A DNA stretch of 64,000 bases. It comes from Arthrobacter ulcerisalmonis. Its GTDB lineage: Bacteria; Actinomycetota; Actinomycetes; Actinomycetales; Micrococcaceae. The stretch lies in assembly GCF_900609065.1 (NCBI RefSeq), contig NZ_UXAU01000026.1, positions 91,566 through 155,565 on the forward strand. Reading direction: 5' to 3'. Within the stretch, counting starts at the first letter, position 1. Each line of letters opens with the position of its first letter. Positions 17,820 to 27,328 of the stretch are shown one piece after another. Under the pieces are notes generated by a model. The model had not been told where the DNA came from. It did not search any database and saw only the letters and a program-made list of their open reading frames with translations. A program made the translations under genes and the position numbers.

Positions 17820-20321
17820 CTACGCGGCCTGACGGTTCCGCAGCCGACGCCACGCGCCAGCTGCGGACCGGGCCAGCAAGGATCCGCCCTGCCGCAGGCT
17901 GGCGACGGGGGCCTTGACCAGGGCCACGAGCCTTCGCAGGACCGACGGCGGCGCCCACGTCGCCAGGATCCGGCGCGCAGGACCGGCGTTCTCGTGTAAC
18001 GAGCCGCGCAGGGACTCCAGCCTGGCACGCTGACCTGGGCCGCCGTCGAGCAGTCCTGACTCCACTGGCGCGGCTTGCACAGCCGCGTTGCTTCCCGGCA
18101 CGGCGTCCTGGCGACCGTACTGGCTGCGTTCGTAGTCGGCCGTCACCGCCGCAACGGCGGCGTGGGCTGCCTGGTCCATCCCGCTGGGATCGCCCAGCAG
18201 CGCGCCGCGCAACCGGGCAGCGTAAGTCCGGGGTGTTTCGCTGGGTCTCGGCGGCACGCCGTAATCGACACCAAGGTCCAGCACCTCGGCCCAGGCCAGC
18301 CCGGCAGCTGCTGCGGGATCGCGGGGCCGCAGCCGCCGCGCCCGGAGCCCGGAACGGATCAGGAACGGCCCGGCCAACAGCAAACCGATAGCCAGCCCAC
18401 CGCCCACGCCCGGCAGCCACGGGATGGGACTGGCTTCGGTGCCGGTGCTGCCGCCGCCGGTCTGCGGCACGGGGGCAGCGGAGGCAGTGGATGATGGTGC
18501 CGGCGCGGGAGCGTCGGGCTGCAGCAAGTCATCGTTGTTTTCCACCGACGCGGGCGAGGATGCCCCTGATGCAGTGGTGGCGTAGTCGGGAACCACGCCG
18601 CGTGAGGGCGTTGGCTCGAACGCCACCCAGCCCAGTTCCTGGAAATACAGTTCCGGCCAGGCGTGGGCGTCGCGGGAATCGACTTCGAATTCAGGCAGTG
18701 AGCCCTCACCCGGAACGGTGACTACTTCACCGGTCTGCCTCCCCGGCGCGTAGCCCACGGCGATCCGGCTGGGGATCCCCTCCAACCGTGCCATCACGGC
18801 CATGGCCGAGGCGAAGTGGACGCAATAGCCGCTCTTCTGGGTCAGGAAGTCAGCAAGCACGGACAGGCCGTTGCCGTCGTAGCCGTTCTGCACGGGTGAC
18901 TGGAGTGAATAGCTGAACTGGGCCGAGCGGAGGTAGGTCTGGATGGCCATGGCTTTTTGGTACGGGGTGGTTGCCGTGCCGGCCACAGAGCTGGCGGTGC
19001 TCCGCACAATGTCTGGGATGTTCCCGGGGATGCGGCTGAAATCGGTGGAAATACCCCGGACAGGTTCCGTCGATTGCGCCAGGACACTCGCTGTCAAGGC
19101 CGGAATGGCGGAGGTCACCGTATATTCCTGGCGACGCACCGATGGTTCGGCGCTCCTGATGCTCAGGGTGGCCGGATCCCAACTCCACTGGCCATCCAGG
19201 CCTCCGACCGACTCGGGAGCGTAGGGCGCCGGCAGGTACTGGCTGCTGAAGTTGCCTGTGTTGACGGTGGTCACCTGGCGACTCTGAGCTGCGCCGAGCA
19301 CCGAGTAGCCCGGCTCGATTGGACCGTCCAAGGCCACGCGCGAACTGTTGCGATCGTCGGGGCCCCAGGTGTCGCCGTCGAAATTGTCCACGGTGACAGT
19401 CCGGAGGTACACCGGTGTGCTCGCGGTGGTGGCGTACGTGATGCGCCCGCTGCCGTCCGGGGTTCGCAGGCTGTTTCCCAGGGTGATCATCGGGTTCAGG
19501 CCGGTCGAAGCACCCCACGGGTTGAGGCGGGAGCCCTGCGGAAAGGTGCCTTGATCGAACCCGGGAATGGCTGCCGGCGCCAGCAGCGCCGCCACCAAGG
19601 CCACCGAACCGGTCAGGGCTGCCCGCCGGGCCTGTCCGGGGCTGCCCGCCGCGTCCGTTCGGGAGCCGCCGGGCGAAAACCACTGACTACACGCCAGGAT
19701 CATCAAGTATCCCAGCACCGTCACGGCAAAAGCCCAGAGCCCAACGCTTTGCGGCTTGATCATGGCGGGAACCACCAGGGTCGCCAGCAAGGCGGCGCCG
19801 GTAGCCGCTGGCATGCCCAGCGGGACGGCCAAGACATCAATCAGAATGACCGCTAGGCCCAGCACGGCGCAGATCACCAAGACAATGCCAGTGTTGGGCG
19901 CCACGGGCGCCGTCTCGGCCAGCACCGTTTCGCTGGCCCGGCGTAGGAGTCGGTCAAGTTCGGCCATGGTCCCGCCGCCGGGTAGCACGCCCAGGAAGCT
20001 CGAACCGCGGAAAAACGTCAGGTTCAGGGCCGCGCCGAGGACCACGAACCCGCCGATGGTCACCAGCAGTGGCTTGGCCCGAAGCGCCCGGAGGAGGGCG
20101 AGGCTGATGCTGGTGGCCAGGACCGTGGTCAACACCGGCAGATACCAGCCCCAACCGCGGAGGACGCCGTTCAACGCCAAGGCTGCGCCGCAGACCGCTA
20201 CCGCAATGGCGGTGGCCATCAGCCAGGGGTAGAGACCCACTGGTTCCCGCCGGGGCCGGGCGTTGGCGGCCGGTGCAGGTTCCCGATTGCTGGTGCGGGG
20301 TGTGGGCGGCGCCAAGGTCAC
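17820..20321 (-). CDS. TgpA-like membrane transglutaminase-fold protease
   Basis: An 833-aa membrane protein: six or more N-terminal helices (about 30-215, DUF3488-like), then an extracytoplasmic transglutaminase-core domain with Cys500 in SGYCVHFAS, His553 in DAHAWPE and the preceding Asp, then a Pro/Ser linker, one helix near 660 and a cytosolic DUF4129-like tail. The catalytic triad is intact. Proteins of this type are coded with MoxR and DUF58 partners and are thought to act in envelope quality control. GTG 20321 forms a GTGA overlap with the DUF58 stop, which fixes the start; an in-frame extension to 20441 is rejected. Confidence 0.88.
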   Translation of the reverse strand: MTLAPPTPRTSNREPAPAANARPRREPVGLYPWLMATAIAVAVCGAALALNGVLRGWGWYLPVLTTVLATSISLALLRALRAKPLLVTIGGFVVLGAALNLTFFRGSSFLGVLPGGGTMAELDRLLRRASETVLAETAPVAPNTGIVLVICAVLGLAVILIDVLAVPLGMPAATGAALLATLVVPAMIKPQSVGLWAFAVTVLGYLMILACSQWFSPGGSRTDAAGSPGQARRAALTGSVALVAALLAPAAIPGFDQGTFPQGSRLNPWGASTGLNPMITLGNSLRTPDGSGRITYATTASTPVYLRTVTVDNFDGDTWGPDDRNSSRVALDGPIEPGYSVLGAAQSRQVTTVNTGNFSSQYLPAPYAPESVGGLDGQWSWDPATLSIRSAEPSVRRQEYTVTSAIPALTASVLAQSTEPVRGISTDFSRIPGNIPDIVRSTASSVAGTATTPYQKAMAIQTYLRSAQFSYSLQSPVQNGYDGNGLSVLADFLTQKSGYCVHFASAMAVMARLEGIPSRIAVGYAPGRQTGEVVTVPGEGSLPEFEVDSRDAHAWPELYFQELGWVAFEPTPSRGVVPDYATTASGASSPASVENNDDLLQPDAPAPAPSSTASAAPVPQTGGGSTGTEASPIPWLPGVGGGLAIGLLLAGPFLIRSGLRARRLRPRDPAAAAGLAWAEVLDLGVDYGVPPRPSETPRTYAARLRGALLGDPSGMDQAAHAAVAAVTADYERSQYGRQDAVPGSNAAVQAAPVESGLLDGGPGQRARLESLRGSLHENAGPARRILATWAPPSVLRRLVALVKAPVASLRQGGSLLARSAAGAWRRLRNRQAA

Positions 20322-21706
20322 TGGAGGACCCCGTTCCGCTGCCGTGCGGTGGGGGAGGGTGCCAGCGCAACCACGTCCTCGTCGAATCCTGACCAGGCGT
20401 TGCCCACCGGGGTGGCTGGCGCAACGGCTGCGGCCCGCCAACCGCCGCGGCGTAGAGTTTCCAAGACCCCCGCATACTCGCCGGGTTTCTCGGCAACGAT
20501 CAGGGCAAAGGCATTGGTGCCGAACCCGGCCGCCGGGGCGAGTGACACCGCTTCCTCGGCGGAGATGGTGCCCAAGACCGCGATCAACGGTCCGCGCATC
20601 CGGTGGCCGGACAGCTTATCCATCAGGTGGTCATCGAAGGGCGGGGCAGCCGACTCCACGGGGCCGCGGTGCCCGCCACCGGCGAGGCCGATGGCGGCAA
20701 GGCTCTCGGCGATGGATTGCAGGCCGGAACTGCCCGTGTAGTCCTCCACCTCCGGCTCTGGCGCGGACGGCGAGGTCAGGAACGCGGGTTCCCCCCGGGC
20801 GTCCAACAAGCGCAGCCCGTACTTGCGTTCCGTGAGGTGCGCGGCAATGGACATCACGGCCACCACCGCCCATTCGAAGGTTTCGGTGGTGAGGATGGCG
20901 TTTCCGTCACGTCGGCCGCGGCCGGTTGGCGCCGGGCCGTTGCCGGGCGAGTGTGCTAGGGACCGGATATCGAAAATCACGGTGGCTTCAGGGGTGGTGA
21001 CGGACTCTTCCTGCCGGACCATGAGGTCCCCGTGCCGTGCGGTGGCGGCCCAGTGCACGCGCCGCATGGGATCCCCCAAGCGGTACTCGCGGGTCATCAC
21101 ATCGTCATCGCTTGGGTTGGCGCGAATCCGCGTGGCGGTGACCCCGTCGTTGCCGCGCGCGCCAGCCAAACCGGTGGCGGGAAGAACGACGGCGGCTGGC
21201 GTCACGGTGAGGAGGTCGCCGTCGTCGATTGCGTGCCGGTGCATGGACAAGCCGAAGGCGTCGGTGAACTCGGCCATGACGGGGCCGATCCGGAACTGCC
21301 CGCGCTGGCGGGAGCGCAGGTGGTATTCGTAGCGGCTGGTCCCGCCGGTGGCCGACCTGGCAGGGAAGTGGAACGCCGGTGATTCGCCGAAGCGGGCAGG
21401 CAGGTGTTCTTCCATCGTGGCGCGGGCGCTGCCCGCGTCTTTGCGACTGACGGCGAGCCGCACGGTAGTTGGCGCGGCGGTCTCCACGGGGGAGGGGTTG
21501 AACTCTCGGTAGACCTGGAACCGTGGTTTGGCCAGCCGGATTCCCGCGAGTGAAACCAAAGGCAGGACCAGCAGCAGGATGGCGAGGCCCAGAAGATCGC
21601 GCCGGCCCATAATGGCGGCGGCGCCGAGCGCGGCGGCACCCGAGGCCAGCATTCCCCAGCCACGTGCCGTGAAGAGGTTTCGGGGCAGTCTGTCGAGCAG
21701 CGCCAT
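20318..21706 (-). CDS. DUF58 domain-containing membrane protein
   Basis: Two N-terminal helices (about 14-60), then a beta domain and the DUF58 core with the diagnostic YRLGDPMRRVHW stretch near 205-216, followed by a VWA-like C-terminal fold (VIFDIRS). DUF58 proteins partner MoxR ATPases and likely deliver or receive a folded client at the membrane. It lies 11 nt downstream of moxR and overlaps the transglutaminase by 4 nt, so the three genes form one operon. Confidence 0.88.
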   Translation of the reverse strand: MALLDRLPRNLFTARGWGMLASGAAALGAAAIMGRRDLLGLAILLLVLPLVSLAGIRLAKPRFQVYREFNPSPVETAAPTTVRLAVSRKDAGSARATMEEHLPARFGESPAFHFPARSATGGTSRYEYHLRSRQRGQFRIGPVMAEFTDAFGLSMHRHAIDDGDLLTVTPAAVVLPATGLAGARGNDGVTATRIRANPSDDDVMTREYRLGDPMRRVHWAATARHGDLMVRQEESVTTPEATVIFDIRSLAHSPGNGPAPTGRGRRDGNAILTTETFEWAVVAVMSIAAHLTERKYGLRLLDARGEPAFLTSPSAPEPEVEDYTGSSGLQSIAESLAAIGLAGGGHRGPVESAAPPFDDHLMDKLSGHRMRGPLIAVLGTISAEEAVSLAPAAGFGTNAFALIVAEKPGEYAGVLETLRRGGWRAAAVAPATPVGNAWSGFDEDVVALAPSPTARQRNGVLQ

Positions 21707-21717
21707 GAGTTCGACTC

Positions 21718-22815
<1,098 letters not shown>

Positions 22816-22880
22816 CCTTTCAATCCGGGGGTGACCTGGACGGCCTGCGCCTGCCGCCGCCCATGGCTGGGCGATCGCTC

Positions 22881-22898
22881 GTAGTAATACCAGACTAC
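22881..22898. promoter_or_regulatory. AT-rich inverted repeat upstream of moxR
   Basis: GTAGT (22881-22885) and ACTAC (22894-22898) form an inverted repeat in an unusually AT-rich patch 66-83 bp upstream of moxR and about 70 bp upstream of tatD. It could be an operator for either direction; the arms are short. Confidence 0.25.
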
Positions 22899-22957
22899 TA
22901 ACTCAACTGTTCCAACTGGCAGAGAGTTCCGCGGAAAAATGCAGGCCACCCGGCACC

Positions 22958-22963
22958 TAAGCT
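22958..22963 (+). promoter_or_regulatory. -10 element for tatD
   Basis: TAAGCT ends 6 nt before the tatD ATG at 22970. The intervening GGAAGG could be mistaken for a ribosome site, but it abuts the start codon with no spacing, so a leaderless mRNA is more likely. Confidence 0.45.
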
Positions 22964-22969
22964 GGAAGG

Positions 22970-23875
22970 ATGTGCACCCCGCAGACCCCCAGCGCCTATC
23001 AATTCGCTGCCACTGGCACCCCAGTCGATGCCGAGAAATCGGCCCGGCGCACGTACCCGCCAGCACCGGAACCACTGCCTGTTCCCGTCATGGACAACCA
23101 CACCCACCTCGACTTTCCGGACGGAACAGCACCCGTGGGAGTCCGCGAAGCCCTGGATGCTGCGGAGGCCGTCGGAGTCAAAGGCGCCGTCCAGGTGGGC
23201 TGCGACCTGGAATCCTCCCGCTTTACTGTTGCAGCCGTGGAGCAGGACCGTCGGCTGCTGGGGGCCGTGGCCTTGCATCCCAACGACGCGCCGCTCTACG
23301 CGGAACGGGGGGAACTCGAATCGGCGCTCGCTGAGATCGAAGCCTTGGCGGCACATCCCCGCATCCGGGCCATCGGCGAAACAGGGCTGGACTTCTTCCG
23401 GACGGAAGGGGCCGGCTTGGCGCACCAGCGGCACTCTTTCCGGCGCCACATCGACATTGCCAAGCGGCTCGATCTCACCCTCCAGATCCACGATCGGGAC
23501 GCCCATCAGGATGTGATCGATGTTTTGCGTGAGGAAGGCGCCCCCGAACGCGTCGTCTTCCATTGCTTCTCGGGGGACGAGGAGCTGGCACGGATCTGCA
23601 ACGAGCATGGCTGGTGGATGTCCTTCGCCGGTACCGTGACGTTCAAGAATGCGCACAACTTACGGGCTGCGCTCGCGGTGGCCGAGCCGGAGTTGATCAT
23701 GGTGGAGACTGATGCGCCTTTCCTGACGCCGCACCCCCACCGCGGCAAACCCAACGCGAGCTACCTGATCCCCTACACGGTGCGCAGCATGGCCGAATTG
23801 ACAGGCAGGGACCTTGCCGAATTCTGCGCGCAGATCAGCGAAAATACGGTGCGGGCGTACGGATCGTGGGAGTGA
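22970..23875 (+). CDS. tatD: TatD-family metal-dependent hydrolase/DNase
   Basis: TatD-type TIM-barrel hydrolases are divalent-metal DNases or related phosphoesterases. Metal ligands are visible: His44 and His46 (DNHTHLDF), Glu in GETGLD near 141, His in QIHDRDAH near 167, His in FHCFSG near 192, and Asp in ETDAPFL near 243. A 40-residue N-terminal extension precedes the barrel. The length (301 aa) is slightly above average. Syntenic with Rv1008, next to rpfB and ksgA. Confidence 0.93.
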   Translation: MCTPQTPSAYQFAATGTPVDAEKSARRTYPPAPEPLPVPVMDNHTHLDFPDGTAPVGVREALDAAEAVGVKGAVQVGCDLESSRFTVAAVEQDRRLLGAVALHPNDAPLYAERGELESALAEIEALAAHPRIRAIGETGLDFFRTEGAGLAHQRHSFRRHIDIAKRLDLTLQIHDRDAHQDVIDVLREEGAPERVVFHCFSGDEELARICNEHGWWMSFAGTVTFKNAHNLRAALAVAEPELIMVETDAPFLTPHPHRGKPNASYLIPYTVRSMAELTGRDLAEFCAQISENTVRAYGSWE

Positions 23876-24159
23876 TCAAGCGGCCGCGACACCCTGGCGA
23901 GTAAATACCCGGTATGTCGATTTGTTGGCCCGTTTATAACGCTACGGTTACAGTGGAAGCATATTAGCCGGGGTCGGGGAAGGCCGCCGGGTAAATTCAC
24001 TCCCAATTTTGCCGTCGAACGCACGGGCTTGTCCGCTGCGTTTCTCCGGTGGAGTGTGGCCGCGCACTGATGCCCGGACTGCCCTGAAAACCAGGAAAGT
24101 ACCGGGTATTTTCCTGCGCTGATCCCCGTGCCCGGACGGACCGAGAGTTACGGGCAAAC
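23876..24159 (+). promoter_or_regulatory. Long structured leader upstream of rpfB
   Basis: This 284-bp gap holds no gene. A strong hairpin sits at 24092-24116: an 11-bp stem with one G-T pair around a 3-nt loop (left arm begins CAGGAAA, right arm ends TTTCCTG), 44 nt before the rpfB start, without a T tail. A promoter is unclear; TATAAC occurs at 23935-23940. No conserved c-di-AMP (ydaO) riboswitch core was recognised, although rpf genes in other actinobacteria can carry one. Confidence 0.4.
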
Positions 24160-25344
24160 GTGGTCAAGTTCTTCACATCGGACGGCAAGGTGAGTTTCGT
24201 CAAGGTTGGCGCTCAGATCCTGGTGCTTTGCGCACTGGTGGTTGGGCTCGTCGCCTTCGTCGGAAATAACAAAACGGTCACGCTCAACGTGGACGGCAAG
24301 GTCAGCTCCGTGCAGACCTTTGGCGGCACCGTGGGCCAGGTTGTCAAGGGCGCAGACTTCGAACTGAAGCCCACGGACCGTATCTCCCCGGCGCTCGATT
24401 CCGCAGTGCAGAACGGCACGGTCATCAACGTCAACCAGGCCAAAGAGGTCAAGGTCAGCCTTGACGGCGCTGAGAAGACCGTCAACACCACCGCCCAGGA
24501 TGTGGCCGGCCTGGTCACCGAGCTCGGCGTAGCAAGTGCCTCCTCCGTGTCGGCCCCCAAAGACGCCCAGCTGGCCCTCGCCGGCTCTTACGTTTCGATC
24601 TCCACGCCCAAGAGCGTGAGCATCGTTGCCGACGGCAAAGCGTCCGCCGCCACCACCACTGCCGCCACGGTAGGTAACGTCCTGGACGACGCCGGCCTGA
24701 GCCTCGGTGCCAACGATCGGCTCTCGCAGCCGGCCACCGCCCCCGTGGTCAACAACATGGTCATCAAGGTCTCCCGCGTGGACACCGGACAGACGGCCGT
24801 GACCAGCGAAGAAGTACCGTTCGAATCCGTCACCACCGAGGACGCCACCGTCCTCGTGGGCGAGAAATCGGTTACCCAGGCAGGCGTGGCAGGCAAGAAC
24901 GAGAAGACGTTCAAGCTGGTCATGGTTGACGGCCGCGAAGCATCCCGCACCATGGTTTCCGAAAACGTCGCTGTCAAGCCCGTCACGGAAAAAATCACCG
25001 TGGGCACCAAGCCCAAGCCTGTGGCCCAGGCTGCCGCCGCACCGGCCGCTGCCGCTGCTGCTGCCGGGTCCAACACCGGCGCTGCCGCCCCAGCCATCAT
25101 GAACGAGGCCATGTGGGACAAGATCGCGCAGTGTGAGGCCACCGGCAACTGGAGCATCAACACCGGCAACGGCTACTACGGCGGTCTGCAGTTCGATATC
25201 CGCACCTGGATTGGTGCCGGCGGTGGCGCGTACGCCCCCAACGCCAGCCTGGCCACCAAGGCCCAGCAGATTGACATCGCCAACCGTGTCTACGCCCAGC
25301 GTGGCCTGCAGCCCTGGGGCTGCGGTTGGGCAGCGGGCAGCTAG
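24160..25344 (+). CDS. rpfB: Resuscitation-promoting factor (RpfB-type)
   Basis: Secreted peptidoglycan hydrolase that stimulates regrowth of dormant cells. A signal anchor at about 13-35 is followed by three DUF348 repeats (roughly 38-80, 95-140, 145-200), a G5 domain (about 205-290), an Ala-rich linker, and the C-terminal lysozyme-like Rpf domain with catalytic Glu326 in CEATGNW and the Cys325/C-terminal Cys pair. The length (394 aa) is normal for RpfB. The GTG start has no convincing ribosome site; a longer upstream leader is described separately. It lies between tatD and rsmA as in Mycobacterium. Confidence 0.95.
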   Translation: MVKFFTSDGKVSFVKVGAQILVLCALVVGLVAFVGNNKTVTLNVDGKVSSVQTFGGTVGQVVKGADFELKPTDRISPALDSAVQNGTVINVNQAKEVKVSLDGAEKTVNTTAQDVAGLVTELGVASASSVSAPKDAQLALAGSYVSISTPKSVSIVADGKASAATTTAATVGNVLDDAGLSLGANDRLSQPATAPVVNNMVIKVSRVDTGQTAVTSEEVPFESVTTEDATVLVGEKSVTQAGVAGKNEKTFKLVMVDGREASRTMVSENVAVKPVTEKITVGTKPKPVAQAAAAPAAAAAAAGSNTGAAAPAIMNEAMWDKIAQCEATGNWSINTGNGYYGGLQFDIRTWIGAGGGAYAPNASLATKAQQIDIANRVYAQRGLQPWGCGWAAGS

Positions 25345-25368
25345 CCCGCACCGCACGTTTGTCCCGAG

Positions 25369-25407
25369 CCAATGGCCGGTCCCGGATGTTCCGGGGCCGG
25401 CCATTGG
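25369..25407 (+). terminator. Long hairpin terminator after rpfB
   Basis: An 18-bp stem (25369-25386 with 25390-25407) containing a single G-T wobble closes on a TGT loop. The outer arms are CCAATGGCCGG and CCGGCCATTGG. There is no T tract after it, as often in high-GC actinobacteria. Confidence 0.8.
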
Positions 25408-25453
25408 CGCTTAACCAGCCTTTGCCGATCCGGACGCCCGGCGTGCCGCGGGA

Positions 25454-25459
25454 TAGGAT
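25454..25459 (+). promoter_or_regulatory. -10 element for leaderless rsmA mRNA
   Basis: TAGGAT ends exactly 6 nt before the GTG at 25466; no Shine-Dalgarno is present. The same geometry as at ldt, rsmI, tatD and punA. Confidence 0.5.
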
Positions 25460-25465
25460 ACCTAG

Positions 25466-26338
25466 GTGACTGAACCGATCCCCGCTGCGCCCGCACCCCT
25501 CTTTGGTGCCACAGATATTCGACGGCTCGCGGAAGAGATCGGGATCAGGCCCACCAAAACCTTGGGCCAGAACTTCGTCATCGACGGCAACACCATCCGC
25601 AGAATCGTCACGGCAGCGGGTATTGGCCCCACCGAGACCGTGCTGGAAGTGGGCCCCGGCCTCGGCTCCCTGACGCTGGGTCTGCTGGATGCTGCCGCTG
25701 CAGTGGTGGCGGTGGAGATCGATCCGGTCCTGGCCGCAAAGCTCCCCGAGACGGTTGCCCAGTGGCGACCAGATGCTGCCAGCTCCTTCCACCTGGTCGA
25801 AGCGGACGCCATGAAAGTGACAGAGCTGCCGGTCCAACCCACAGCGCTGGTCGCCAACCTGCCCTACAACGTGGCCGTGCCCGTGGTCCTGCACCTGCTG
25901 CAGCATTTCCCCAGCCTGGAGCACGGCCTGGTCATGGTCCAGGACGAAGTAGCCGACCGGCTGGCTGCGGGCCCTGGCTCGAAGACGTACGGTGTTCCCT
26001 CGGTGAAGGCCGCCTGGTACAGCACCATGCGCAAGGCGGGCGTGATCGGCATGAACGTGTTCTGGCCTGCACCCAAGATCCATTCCGGCCTGGTGGCGTT
26101 CCGCCGGCACGAGCCCCTGGAGACCACCGCAACGCGTGAGCAGGTCTTCGCGGTGGTGGACGCTGCCTTCGCGCAACGCCGCAAGACCCTCCGGGCGGCA
26201 CTGGCGGGCTGGGCAGGCGGAGCTGCGGAGGCGGAACGCTTCCTGGTGGCCGCAGGTGTTGACCCCACCGCGCGCGGCGAAGTGATCGACGTGTCGGCGT
26301 TCGCCAGGATCGCAGAAGCGCGGCAGGCGCTGGCGTGA
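25466..26338 (+). CDS. rsmA: 16S rRNA (adenine(1518)/(1519)-N6)-dimethyltransferase
   Basis: KsgA/RsmA dimethylates two adjacent adenines in helix 45 of 16S rRNA late in 30S maturation. The SAM-binding motif [11 protein letters not shown] is at 59-69, a VAVEID acidic motif follows near 87, and the catalytic NLPYNV is at 131-136. The length (290 aa) is normal. The stop overlaps the ispE start (GTGA), so the two are translationally coupled, as in Mycobacterium. Confidence 0.97.
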   Translation: MTEPIPAAPAPLFGATDIRRLAEEIGIRPTKTLGQNFVIDGNTIRRIVTAAGIGPTETVLEVGPGLGSLTLGLLDAAAAVVAVEIDPVLAAKLPETVAQWRPDAASSFHLVEADAMKVTELPVQPTALVANLPYNVAVPVVLHLLQHFPSLEHGLVMVQDEVADRLAAGPGSKTYGVPSVKAAWYSTMRKAGVIGMNVFWPAPKIHSGLVAFRRHEPLETTATREQVFAVVDAAFAQRRKTLRAALAGWAGGAAEAERFLVAAGVDPTARGEVIDVSAFARIAEARQALA

Positions 26339-27294
26339 GTATCCCAGGGGCACGGTTCACCAGCCGCACGGTGCGCGTCAAGGCACCTGGCAAAATCAAC
26401 GTCTCCCTGGACGTGGGTCCGTTGCGCGCGGACGGCTATCATTCAGTGGCCAGCGTGTACTTGGCGGTGTCCCTCTACGAGGAAGTGGCAGCCACCAGCA
26501 CCGAAGCCCCCGGCATCACTGTCAGCCTCAGCCCGGCAAGCACCCTGGACCTGGACGGCGTGGATATTCCGCTGGGTGCCGGCAACCTCGCGTACCGTGC
26601 CGCCGCGATCATGGCGGACGTCTCCGAACACGCCACCGGGGTGCACCTCGAAATCACCAAACGGGTCCCGGTGGCCGGCGGCATGGGCGGTGGCTCTGCG
26701 GATGCTGCGGCGACCCTCCTCGCCTGCGATGCCCTCTGGAACAGCGGCCTGTCGCGCGAGGAACTCGCCCACCTGGCCGCCGAGCTGGGCGCAGACGTGC
26801 CCTTCTCCTTGCTGGGCGGCACTGCGGTGGGCCTTGGCCTGGGCGATCAACTCTCACCCGCGCTGGCCAAAGCCCAGACCCACTGGGTCCTGGTGGCTGC
26901 CGACTACGGCCTGTCCACTCCCGAGGTCTACCGGACCCTTGACCGGCTGCGGGCCGCGGAAGGCGTCGACACCGCCGAACCAACCGCTGTGGACCCTGCG
27001 GTCCTCACCGCCTTGCGCAGCGGCGACGCCGAGGCCCTTGGCCGGGTCCTGGTCAACGACCTGCAACGCGCCGCCGTCGAACTTTCCCCGGCGCTGCGCG
27101 ATACGCTGGGGAGTGGCGAATCCCACGGCGCCCTGGCCGGGATCGTCTCCGGATCCGGGCCCACCGTTGCGCTGCTCGCGGACGATTCAGTGGCCGCGGA
27201 ATCGCTGGCGACAGACCTGCGCCGGTACGGACACGCAGCCTTGGCCGTGCATGGGCCGGTCCCCGGCGCCCGCATCATTTCCGATACACACTAA
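26335..27294 (+). CDS. ispE: 4-(cytidine 5'-diphospho)-2-C-methyl-D-erythritol kinase
   Basis: Phosphorylates CDP-methylerythritol in the non-mevalonate isoprenoid pathway. A GHMP kinase: the lysine-containing [11 protein letters not shown] start, the ATP loop [11 protein letters not shown] at 115-125, and the C-terminal GSGPTVALL motif. The GTG start forms a 4-nt overlap with rsmA. The length (319 aa) is normal. Confidence 0.96.
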   Translation: MSIPGARFTSRTVRVKAPGKINVSLDVGPLRADGYHSVASVYLAVSLYEEVAATSTEAPGITVSLSPASTLDLDGVDIPLGAGNLAYRAAAIMADVSEHATGVHLEITKRVPVAGGMGGGSADAAATLLACDALWNSGLSREELAHLAAELGADVPFSLLGGTAVGLGLGDQLSPALAKAQTHWVLVAADYGLSTPEVYRTLDRLRAAEGVDTAEPTAVDPAVLTALRSGDAEALGRVLVNDLQRAAVELSPALRDTLGSGESHGALAGIVSGSGPTVALLADDSVAAESLATDLRRYGHAALAVHGPVPGARIISDTH

Positions 27295-27328
27295 GAATTT
27301 CCCCACCCGCAGCAGAAAGCAGTTCCCC

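Noticed and set aside
23876..24159. c-di-AMP (ydaO) riboswitch upstream of rpfB
   Set aside because: The conserved joining segments of that class were not found; only a generic hairpin is visible.
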